Assembly: GCF_027579695.1 (NCBI RefSeq)
Contig: NC_083586.1
Location: 9,486,001-9,550,000 of the forward strand
DNA: 64,000 nucleotides
DNA from: Neoarius graeffei
Taxonomy: Eukaryota; Chordata; Actinopteri; Siluriformes; Ariidae
Direction of reading: 5' to 3'
This document shows, in pieces, positions 43,975-53,043 of this stretch. The translations under genes and the position numbers were made by a program. Below the pieces are notes generated by a model. The model searched no databases and was not told the DNA's origin. It saw only the letters and a program-made list of their open reading frames with translations. Position 1 is the first letter of the stretch, and each line of letters begins with the position of its first letter.

Positions 43975-45002
43975 AGACCCCTTTCACATGATGTCACCGC
44001 GCTGCGAGATTTTGTTAGGCGCCATATTGGAAGACCAAGTACATGCACTCACAATATAAAACAAAGTACGAGCGAGAGTAAAGTGACACGATGGATGATA
44101 ATTCTGGTTATGTGAGTACATTACCAGTTGCAGAAAGGGCACGGTATGTGGAGAAACTGGCTGTGATTGATGGGTTTGACCCATATGATAAGACTCGCGG
44201 CAAGGGAGAATCGAAACATAAGGAGGACCGGACACCAATTCTGCCATCTGTTTGCTACCCAGACATTGTAAACTATTTGTTGTTTACACCCAGTGCCTAC
44301 ACTCAGTGTTCGAACTATGCCGATATTTTCGGGGGGCCCCTTTTTTTCCCTTGGGGGTGTGTGTGCTTGCGCTTGTCTCAGAGCGCGGATCTCCAAACAC
44401 ATGAGAAGCCTATCTTACGCACATATCACGCGGACTCCACACCTCCACACACGCATCGCGTCTGAAGTCATAACTCATCAGGGGAAATCGTGTCCGCATT
44501 GGCATGTTCAAAAAACAACCTCGCGTCAACAGTGATACCACACGCAAGAAAAAAAAAAAACAGTCAGGCTACGCAACAACCAACCTGGCAGCAGCGAGCA
44601 AGCCCCAAACCATCCTAAATTATTATTATTATTAAATTGTAGAAGTCTGGGAGGCTTGCTCCTCATACAGTTATCAACTTGAGGCCACTTTAGCATGTTT
44701 TAAATCTGAATTTCTTGCATTTGCTTACCTCAAAGTGTCCACAGATCATGCACAGACTTATCCATTATATCCACAATTTTTTGCCAAGTCACACAGGTTT
44801 CTTTCAAGTCTACTGTTGGACCAATAAATCATAAATAAAACAGCTCAGATTTGTTTGTTTAAGTCGTTTGCCACTCCACTTTATTCTCGTGGGTTCACAT
44901 ACCGCTGCGGTTATTATCCCCTTATCACGAGTTTGTGGGTCTTCCAAAATGGCTCAGGGTCTGTTTACTTCTGGTTTCGGGTGACATCAGTGAAAGGGGT
45001 CT
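43975..45002 (+). mobile_element. DNA transposon copy, left arm of a palindrome
   Basis: Begins agacccctttcacatgatgt and ends tcagtgaaaggggtct, so it has inverted termini of its own. It carries a coding exon (44091-44306). Its inverted partner is 45048-46077. The TIR style and the protein suggest a Harbinger/ISL2EU-like element with an accessory YqaJ-type gene; that assignment is from memory of related fish proteins. No clean TSD could be read. Confidence 0.75.
44091..44306 (+). pseudogene. Transposon-encoded N-terminal exon, left copy
   Basis: Starts MDDNSGYVSTLPVAERARYV and continues with a conserved acidic/aromatic stretch (IDGFDPYDKTRGKG, ILPSVCYPDIVNYLLFTPSA). It resembles the N-terminus of large fish transposon proteins that carry a YqaJ-type nuclease domain further on; that domain is not present here. 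After the SAYTQ end the frame runs into G-rich non-coding sequence, so an exon boundary or deletion lies near 44306. The right-arm copy differs at only a few residues (for example ESKHKEDRT against EWKHKEDLT). Confidence 0.6.
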
Positions 45003-45047
45003 ACAGAGTATGATGAGTCGGAGAGAAACCTCGCATCTGCTTCCTAT

Positions 45048-46077
45048 AGACCCCTTTCACTGACGTCACCCGAAACCGGAAGTAAACAGACCCTGTGCCA
45101 TTTTGGAAGAACAACAAACTCGTGATAAGGGGATAATAAGAGCAGCGGTATGTGAACCCACGAGAATAAAGTGGAGTGGCAAACGACTTAAACAAACAAA
45201 TCTGAGCTGTTTTATTTATGATGTATTGGCCCAACAGTAGACTTGAAAGAAACCTGTGTGAGACTTGGCAAAAAACTGTGGATATAATGGATAAGTCTGT
45301 GCATGATCTGCGGACACTTTGAGGTAAGCAAACGCAAGAAATTCAGATTTAAAACATGCTAAAGTGGCCCCAAGTTGATAACTGTATGAGGAGCAAGCCT
45401 CCCAGACTTCTACAATTTAATAATAATAATAATTTAGGATGGTTTGGGGCTTGCTCGCTGCTGCCAGGTTGGTTGTTGAGTAGCCTGACTGTTTTTTTTT
45501 TTTCTTGCGTGTGGTATCACTGTTGATGCGAGGTTGTTTTTTGAACATGCCAATGCAGACACGATTTCCCCTGATGAGTTATGACTTCAGACGCGATGCG
45601 TGTGTGGAGGTGTGGAGTCCGCGTGATATGTGCGTAAGATAGGCTTCTCATGTGTTTGGAGATCCGCGCTCTGAGACAAGCGCAAGCACACACACCCCCA
45701 AGGGAAAAAAAGGGGCCCCCCGAAAATATCGGCATAGTTCGAACACTGAGTGTAGGCACTGGGTGTAAACAACAAATAGTTTACAATGTCTGGGTAGCAA
45801 ACAGATGGCAGAATTGGTGTCAGGTCCTCCTTATGTTTCCATTCTCCCTTGCCGCGAGTCTTATCATATGGGTCAAACCCATCAATCACAGCCAGTTTCT
45901 CCACATACCGTGCCCTTTCTGCAACTGGTAATGTACTCACATAACCAGAATTATCATCCATCCTGTCACTTTACTCTCGCTCGTACTTTGTTTTATATTG
46001 TGAGTGCATGTACTTGGTCTTCCAATATGGCGCCTAACAAAATCTCGCGGCGCGGTGACGTCATGTGAAAGGGGTCT
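45048..46077 (-). mobile_element. DNA transposon copy, right arm of a palindrome
   Basis: Reverse complement of 43975-45002 with the same termini, separated by 45 bp (45003-45047). Arms differ by scattered substitutions and very small indels (1028 and 1030 bp). Confidence 0.78.
45746..45961 (-). pseudogene. Transposon-encoded N-terminal exon, right copy
   Basis: Same exon as 44091-44306 on the opposite strand, ATG at 45961, open over the same length and nearly identical. Two convergent copies of one exon face each other across the palindrome centre. Confidence 0.6.
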
Positions 46078-46121
46078 TATATTTGCCGTTTGTCGACTGA
46101 CGTCCTGGGAAATCTCTCACT

Positions 46122-46720
46122 CATACACACACACACACACACACACACTTCTTACTCAACAAAATCGACAAATTGTGCTTAATTGTAATATGAAGCTGGT
46201 GGACATCTGAAATTGTTTGTGTGTGTGTGTGTTTGTTTCCCTTTTTTCCCCGTTTCACTATTTTCTTTCTTTCTTGTCTTCCTGCCCTGTTTTTCTTATG
46301 TACTTTCTTTTTTCTATTTTTCCTTTCTTGCTTGCTTCTCCGTTCTATCTCTTTTTCTTGAGCTTTTTCCTCTTTACTCATATTTCTTTGTTTATTATCC
46401 TTTCATTTTATTTTCCTTGTTCTTTTTGTTTCATTATTTCAGTTTCTGTTTTTGTCTTACTCCTTTCCTATTTTTTGTTTCATTTTATTTTACTGATTAT
46501 TTTATATTTTTCTTCTTTCTTGCTTTCTTCTCAATTCTCTTTTTGCATCTTTTAACGTTTTTCTTTTTTTAGAAAAATATTTTAATCTTTCTTGTTTGTT
46601 TCATTCATGTTTTATTTAATTTTATTGTTTTTCTTGAACTTTTTTTTTCTTTCTCTTGTCCTTATTTTTGTTTCTCATTTTTGTTCATTATTTTTGCTTA
46701 TTCCCTTTCTTCCTTCCTTA
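46122..46720. repeat. (CA)n run and long polypyrimidine tract
   Basis: (CA)n at about 46125-46148, (GT)n near 46218-46232, then about 490 bases that are overwhelmingly T and C on the plus strand (tttctttctttcttgtcttc and similar). Hydrophobic open frames here are low-complexity artefacts. Confidence 0.85.
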
Positions 46721-46846
46721 TTAGTGATGCAGTGCAGAGCACGCATCACTATTGTTCTTCTATGCGTTTCTTCTTCTTCCTATTATTATTATTATTATTC
46801 ATCTTCCGTTCCAGTTTTGATTGCTAATAATTCAATAACCGTGCAT

Positions 46847-49255
46847 TAGTCCGGGAGCCAAAGGCCCAAATTTGGCTGAACCTGGCTTCGTCGGTTAAAG
46901 TTTTTTTTTTTTGCTGTTTGTTGTTGTCCAAGGTCTACTCATTAAGATAAGAGAGGGTGCCCGGTGATATCCCTTGGGCAATTCCGGATATTGGCCCTTT
47001 ATTGTTGGATGTGCTGCAGTCATAGTCTAAATTCTGACATTTTGACATTCTTCACTTTATGTTCACCAAAGTCTACATATCATACTTATTTTTGTGTTTG
47101 TTAACATAATAGGATGAGTTTAAGGCCTGGGGGTGGGGTTCCAGCCATGGTTGGGGGTGTGGCCATGCAATTGGGGGCGGGGCTTATACCAAAAAGCCCT
47201 TTATTACTCTATTACTTTGGTTGTTAATGCGAGCCTTAAATTATTAGGCATACACTCCATTGTCATCCTTGTGTTTACTTCTGCAGGGGCATATGAGGGA
47301 CACAATTAGCTAATTCAAGCCAACTTGTGTAGCTATCTTGCTAACTCTGTCAATCACACTGCCCCCAAAAGATCACAGCACGCATAAGCTAAGCAGAGAA
47401 ACTATTTGACTGTAATCATGAAAGAGCAGTGACATGTACTCACTGCTCACCAGTGAACTAGACCCATAGTTTCACAACACTGGCTAGCACACCCAACTCT
47501 CACCTAGTAAATGCTAGTCACTGATTTTTTTTAAGCTAATACATTAAGCTAATAGATTGCTTATTTTAACGATATTGACTGTTGAAATAGTAATGTCCCT
47601 GGTTCCCTAGTAAAATTCAGGGCATTGTCCCCGATTATCATCTCAAAAGTCTGTTAACCTTACCCTCACCCCCACTCCAAACCACACTGCTTGTGGACTG
47701 AGAGTCATGTGCACTAGCCAGTCCACTGACTAGCACGACTTTTAAAACGTTGGGCAGTAAGGTTTCCTTAAGCTAATACATTAAGCTAATAGATTGCTTA
47801 TTTTTACAATATTGACTGTTGAAATAGTAATGTTCCTGGTTCCCTAGTAAAATTCAGGGCATTGTCCCCGATTCACCCCCACTCCAAACCACACTGCTCT
47901 TCCACTGACTAGCACGACTTTTAAAACGTTGGGGAGTAAGGTTTACTTAACATTCTCCTCTGTACTAGCTGGCATCCAGTACATAAGCATATTTTTACAG
48001 ACACTAAGCAATGGCAAAGGGTTTAGAGGGTTTTTTTTTTTTTCATGTGAACTCTTAGTTCTTTCCTTAAATAGTTTTTGTGTTTTGTGTGTGTGTTTGC
48101 ATACTGTATGTAATTATTTTACATAATTATTGCTCATTAGTGTGTGTGCATGTGTGTGCATATGCATGCATGCACGTACATGCTTTATGTACTGTAGTTC
48201 TTGTATCAAAATTGTTAATTTTGCAAATTTATGACAGGGTCAATTACACGTTTGACTAATTTGAATGACAGTAAAGCATGAATACTGTACAGCCAATTTG
48301 GTTAATTGAAAATCAGTATCTTTTGCTATTCTTGTGTGTGTGTGCGCATGCTGTATATGCCATTTTGCATGCTTGATATATTGCATACTGTAGTTTTACA
48401 TAGTGGATCACTGGTGTGAGTGTATATGCATGCTGTATATAGTTCTATTGCATGCTGTATATAGTTCTTTTACATAGTGGATCACTGGTGTGAGTGTATA
48501 TGCATGCTGTATATAGTTCTATTGCATGCTGTATATAGTTCTTTTACATAGTGGATCACTGGTGTGAATGTATATGCATGCTGTATATATTTCTATTTCA
48601 TGCTGTATATACAGTAGTCCTTTTACATAGTGGATCACTGGTGTGAGTGTATGCATGCTGTATATAGTTCTATTGCATGCTGTAGTTCTTTTACATAGTG
48701 GATCACTGGTGTGAGTGTATACATGCTGTATATAGTCCGTTTACATAGTGGATCATTGGTGTGAGTGTATGCATGCTGTATATAGTTCTTTTACATAGTT
48801 ATTGGTCATTAGTGTGTGTGTGTGTGTGTGCATGCTGTATATAGTTCTTTTGCATGCTGTATAGTTCTTACATAGATATTGATCATTATTTTGTATTAAC
48901 TGTAGAGTTTATGTAATACTTGTATAAAAATCGCTAATTTGGAAAAGTTATGAAAGGGTTAATTAATCCACATTTGATGTATTTGAATGACAAATATAGA
49001 GAAAAATGTGAATACCTATCAGATACAGCCAACTTGGTGCATTTAATATCAATATTTACACTGATATTATTTTTTTTGTATTTTCTTCCATTATTTGGGC
49101 ATATAGGGCATTAAAGGGTTAATATATTAAATTGCCCAAGGGATATCACCGGGCACCCTCTTAAATCTTGAAGAGCTACCTCAAATCTATAAGATAAAGC
49201 AAAAAAAAAACCTTTAACCAAAAATTCCGGGTCCGACCCCATGGCTCCCGGACTA
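46847..49255. mobile_element. Inner inverted-repeat element
   Basis: tagtccgggagcc at 46847-46859 matches inverted at 49243-49255, and a perfect 29-bp inverted pair lies at 46953-46981 and 49132-49160 (gagggtgcccggtgatatcc start). The arms between these pairs also align loosely (ggttaaagtttttttt against aaaaaaaacctttaacc). Inside are a direct duplication (47534-47637 and 47770-47872) and a minisatellite. No transposase is visible; a foldback or MITE-like element is likely. Confidence 0.65.
48381..48860. repeat. Minisatellite, catgctgtatatagttc-type
   Basis: Words ttttacatagtggatcactgg, tgtgagtgtatatgcatgc and tgtatatagttctattgc recur six to eight times with unit lengths varying by internal gains and losses. 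Strongly repetitive, non-coding. Confidence 0.85.
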
Positions 49256-50107
49256 CATCGCACATGGGCAAGCCATATATCAAAACGTGCAGCTTGCTCG
49301 GACTCGGCGTGCTATTACTTTGCCCATTATTCTGTGAAACTCTCTAGCGCCACCAACGGCTCAAGTCCCAGGTACATTTCTGCTTGTAACTTTTCAACCG
49401 TAGGTCTGATTTTCGAAAACTTGGTATCACTGGAATCCGTGGGCCCAGACGAATCCTAGGCACCCTATGACGTCATTTTCCGCCCGCATAGTTTTCCCGC
49501 CATTTTGATTTTATTCTTACTCATCTTTCCTTGCAAGTTTCATTTGCAAGTAACTCATTAAGCGTACATCGCACACAGCCAAGCAATATATCAAAACGTG
49601 CGGCTCGGTCGGACTCGGTGTCCTACTGCTTTGTATGTTTTTCTGTCAAACTCTGTAGCGCCACCAGCAGCTCAAAGTCTCAGGTAAATTTCCCATTCAT
49701 TTCTATGGAGTTTTTGAAAACTCCACTCGTCCCCCATCTGCGTCTCCATAGCGACCCCTTAACGTCATGAAATTTTGCACACTGTTTCTTCACACACTCA
49801 AGGTTCGTCTCAGCAAGTTTCAGTTCACCGCCTTAAACTCTCTAGTGCCACCAACGGCTCAAAGTCTCAGGTAAATTTCCCATTCATTTCTATTGACTTT
49901 TTGGAAAACTTGCTGCCTCTTGGGTGGTGCTTTCACATAGAGGCCTGGCTCCATGCACTGCATCACTCTCGCGATTTCCCGCAGGGGAATTGTCTAGTTA
50001 TATTTTTTTTAATTGTTTGTTATGACAGTGTTTTTTTCTTTTCTCTCCTAATTTATTTATTGTGTTTTTATTCCATTGTTTGTTTCATTCATTTAAAAAT
50101 GTTTCAT

Positions 50108-50165
50108 AGGCAGTACGAGTCAAATGTTTGTACACCCTTCCTCAACTCATTCATAGGCTTTTTTC
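50108..50165 (+). mobile_element. Tc1-like element, left end
   Basis: cagtacgagtcaaatgtttg with ctcattcatagg resembles the terminus of a common fish Tc1 element. Its other part is at 57150-57645. Split by the MITE at 50168-57147. Confidence 0.65.
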
Positions 50166-50485
50166 TACACTGTAAATACTGTTGCCTAGATCTAACTCAA
50201 TAAAAATAAGGCAACACTCTACAACCACTTTTTGTAAGTTTAGTCAACTAATAAGGAGTAAGGAGAACTTAATAATATGCATTTCGATGTATGCAAAAAG
50301 ATTAAGTTGTGTTTACAGAAAAAGCCAAGAAATTGAGTAAAATCAATGTAAAAAAATCCAACATATTAAACACACAAGACTTAATTAAAATAAGTAACAT
50401 TTACCGTAAATGAAAAAATAATTTTTGTACTCTATTTTATTAATTTTGACCAATTCACCCTTTCTTTGTTTTGAAAATGGAAACT

Positions 50486-50844
50486 CATCTCATCATCTCT
50501 AGCCGCTTTATCCTGCTCTACAGGGTCGCAGGCAAGCTGGAGCCTATCCCAGCTGACTACGGGCAAAAGGTAGGGTACACCCTGGACAAGTTGCCAGGTC
50601 ATCACAGGGCTGACATATAGACACAGACAACCATTCACACTCACGGTCAATTTAGAGTCACCAGTTAACCTAACCTGCATGTCTTTGGACTGTGGGGGAA
50701 ACCGGAGCACCCGGAGGAAACCCACGCGGACATGGGGAGAACATGCAAACTCCACACAGAAAGGCCCTCGCCAGCCACGGGGCTCGAACCCGGACCTTCT
50801 TGCTGTGAGGGAACAGCGCTAACCACTACACCACCGTGCTGCCC
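50486..50844 (-). mobile_element. tRNA-derived SINE, minus strand
   Basis: Family member with its tail at the left and head at the right. Direct repeat gaaaatggaaact at 50473-50485 and 50845-50857. It lacks about a dozen bases of the gtgtgaatgtgag segment. Confidence 0.92.
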
Positions 50845-51684
50845 GAAAATGGAAACTGCTTAAAATAATTAGTTAGCATAATAATAAAAAAATCAAGACA
50901 TATCAAATTCCAACCTTTATTAAATCATTACCATATCAAAACAGTGGCAATGAGCTGGGCAGTATGAACAGTCAACATCCATATTTAGTGCATAGAATGC
51001 ATGACCTCAACTTTTTAAAGTGCTGCGTAGAACACAGTACAGTTTTCTTTTTTTAACCGTATACATATTATTAAAACATTTTCACAAGCCATATCCAAAC
51101 CGTGTCAATAAGCTGGACAGTATTAACAGTCAAGAATATCAGTATTTAGTGCATAAAAGAATGCATGACCTCCATCTCAAGTTTTACTTAGAACATTCAC
51201 AGTACAGTTTCTTACTAAAACAATTTAACATTAAGATGATCTGTACTCCTGTAACAATTCACAAGCAGAACACCTTCACAGTAGTGTCTTTCAGTGTGTA
51301 TATGTTGAAACATTTTAACTTAAACAACTCACAGATCCCTCCTTCTGACCAGCTGGAGCTTCACAGTGGGGCAATTTAGTGTGTATAAAACATAAAAAAC
51401 TTAACAATTTACACACCAGAAACGATGACCTGCAGCTTTGTATAAAACCTGAACAGGACAAACCGTTACAACATTCTGAAGAATTCCACTCAATGTACAA
51501 TGTAATGATTTTGAACAGACACAAGAAAATTGTTAGGACTAGGACTGTTTTGGCCTCTAGAGGCCGCTGTTATTTCCTTTTCATGTCGTGTTTATTTTGG
51601 CCTCTAGAGGCCGCCACTGTTCCTGTGTCTTGTGTTTGTGTTAATTGCCTAATTATCTTCACCTGTGTCCTTAATTAGTTTGTC

Positions 51685-51692
51685 TATTTATA
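51685..51692 (+). promoter_or_regulatory. LTR TATA box
   Basis: tatttata lies 31 bases before the acggagtcttt word taken as the RNA start, the expected distance for pol II. Confidence 0.65.
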
Positions 51693-51941
51693 CCCCTGAG
51701 TTCAGTCCTCTTGTCACGGAGTCTTTGTGCTGTTATGTTTATCTCCAGTTTCCTTTGTACTGTGTTTTTTTGATCTTCTTAGCTTTTGAATTTTTGCACT
51801 TTGCTTTTCTTTTGGATTATACTCTTTGGTTTTTTTTTTGTCTTTTGTTTTGCCCTGTGTATAGTGTATATAGTTTAAATAAACCTTTTGATTCTTTTTC
51901 TACTTCCGCCTCACGCCTCTGCATTTGAGTCATCCCCCTGG

Positions 51942-51994
51942 TGGCCTAGTGGGGGTTTGCTGGATTATCACACCAACGAACCAGGTTCGAATCC
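51942..51994 (+). other. tRNA-like A-box/B-box pair inside the LTR
   Basis: tggcctagtggg (51942-51953) and ggttcgaatcc (51984-51994) both fit pol III internal promoter boxes, 42 bases apart start to start. The same pair is in the 3' LTR at 56766-56818. The T stem and acceptor do not pair well, so this is not a functional tRNA gene. Confidence 0.55.
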
Positions 51995-52011
51995 CAGCAA
52001 AACCCTAACAG

Positions 52012-52022
52012 AAAGACTCCGT
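52012..52022 (+). other. Self-priming primer binding site
   Basis: aaagactccgt, one base after the 5' LTR, is the exact reverse complement of acggagtcttt at 51716-51726, where the mRNA should begin. No tRNA-type TGG start is present. This is the arrangement of Tf1/sushi elements, where the RNA 5' end primes cDNA synthesis. Confidence 0.85.
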
Positions 52023-52023
52023 C

Positions 52024-53043
52024 ATGACCGACTCAGCAGAGGCTGCTTCAACTGTCTACCCGGCCAACCTTCAGGGAATTATGGCAGCTTTGACACGCTT
52101 CGGAGCGACCATGGACGCTCATGGACGTACGCTCACCAGCCAACGTGAGGCCCTCGCTCGCCACGAGGAACTGCTTCAGCAAATTGGGAAAACCCTGGCA
52201 CAGCTGACATCTCTGCCTGCATCTCCTGCTCCTGATCCAGTTCCTGCTCCTGATCCAGCTCCCACTCCTGCTCCAGTGCCTCCTGCAATGCTGCCTTCTT
52301 CACCTCGCGAACCCAGCCTTCCTGCACCACAGAGGTATGACGGCAAGCACAGTGAGTGCCGAGAGTTCCTTACCCAGTGTCAACTCACCTTTGAGCTTCA
52401 GCCTACCACCTACACTACGGATCGCCGCAAGATTGCCTTTGTGATCACCTTATTAGCTGGTAAGGCGCGAGCCTGGGCTACTGCTATCTGGCAAAGACAG
52501 GGACCTGAGTGCTTTGATTTCCAGCTGTTTTCTGAAGAGATGCTTCGGGTCTTCGATCAGGCAGACATCAGTACCGACGCAGCCCGAAAGCTCATGTCCA
52601 TCCGGCAAGGAGGAAGCGTCGCAGATTACGCCATCTCGTTCCGAACACTCGCAGCAGTAAGTGGATGGAACGAGACTGCCCTGGTGTCAGCCTTCCACCA
52701 TGGTCTGTCTGACCCCATCAAGGACGGTCTGGCCTCTATTGGATGCCCAAGTGACCTCGAAACCCTCATCTCACATGCTATTCATCTGGACAACAGGATG
52801 AGAGAACGCCACCAAGCCTTGAGCCCCCCCAGCCTCCCTACCTCTACCTGGAGACCGTCTACCTCCTTCAGTGACTGTCCAGAACCCATGCAAGTGGGTC
52901 GTACTCGCCTCTCCGCATCTGAGAGGGAGCGCAGAAGGAGGGACAAGTGCTGCATCTACTGTGGCAAGCCTGGTCACTTCCGAGCATCATGTCCCGAACT
53001 CTTGGGAAAAGGACCGCCCCGTCCAGCCGAGGGAGGGTTGTGA
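52024..53043 (+). CDS. gag: Chromovirus Gag polyprotein, 339 aa
   Basis: Structural protein that packages the element RNA in cytoplasmic particles. ATG at 52024 lies directly after the PBS and opens [20 protein letters not shown]. Residues about 35-65 form a likely coiled coil, 68-90 are proline/alanine repeats ([11 protein letters not shown]), and 95-260 are the capsid core with [24 protein letters not shown] knuckle [14 protein letters not shown] lies at about 310-323 (52951-52992). The architecture is like PEG10/RTL1 Gag. Length is normal and there are no stops. Pol overlaps the end in the -1 frame. Confidence 0.94.
   Translation: MTDSAEAASTVYPANLQGIMAALTRFGATMDAHGRTLTSQREALARHEELLQQIGKTLAQLTSLPASPAPDPVPAPDPAPTPAPVPPAMLPSSPREPSLPAPQRYDGKHSECREFLTQCQLTFELQPTTYTTDRRKIAFVITLLAGKARAWATAIWQRQGPECFDFQLFSEEMLRVFDQADISTDAARKLMSIRQGGSVADYAISFRTLAAVSGWNETALVSAFHHGLSDPIKDGLASIGCPSDLETLISHAIHLDNRMRERHQALSPPSLPTSTWRPSTSFSDCPEPMQVGRTRLSASERERRRRDKCCIYCGKPGHFRASCPELLGKGPPRPAEGGL
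53004..53010 (+). promoter_or_regulatory. -1 frameshift heptamer G-GGA-AAA
   Basis: In gag phase the bases read TTG GGA AAA, so G GGA AAA forms a slippery heptamer 30 bases before the gag stop. A -1 shift enters pol at AGG ACC. PEG10, a relative, uses GGGAAAC. Confidence 0.8.

Larger units (their letters stand above)
46722..49998. repeat. Interspersed foldback repeat, outer layer
   Basis: The word agtgatgcagtgca at 46723-46736 recurs inverted at 49954-49967 (tgcactgcatcact). Between 49241 and 49985 are two diverged modules (atatcaaaacgtgc, ggactcggcgtgc, ctctctagcgccacc) of a fish repeat whose class I cannot name. A second inverted-repeat element is embedded (46847-49255). Confidence 0.6.
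51531..52010 (+). repeat. 5' LTR of chromovirus
   Basis: Starts tgttaggactagg, ends aaaaccctaaca. It holds two copies of the palindrome ggcctctagaggcc, a TATA box, a predicted start near 51716 and aataaa at 51878. Confidence 0.97.

Noticed and set aside
46213..46849. Hydrophobic open frames resembling membrane proteins
   Set aside because: Encoded by a T/C-rich low-complexity tract that reads as F, L and S in any frame.
48381..48860. CRISPR-like array
   Set aside because: Repeat units vary in length and the supposed spacers are themselves repeats; the eukaryotic minisatellite reading fits.
51942..51994. Calling a real tRNA gene in the chromovirus LTR
   Set aside because: A-box and B-box fit but the T stem and acceptor stem mispair; kept only as a tRNA-like observation.
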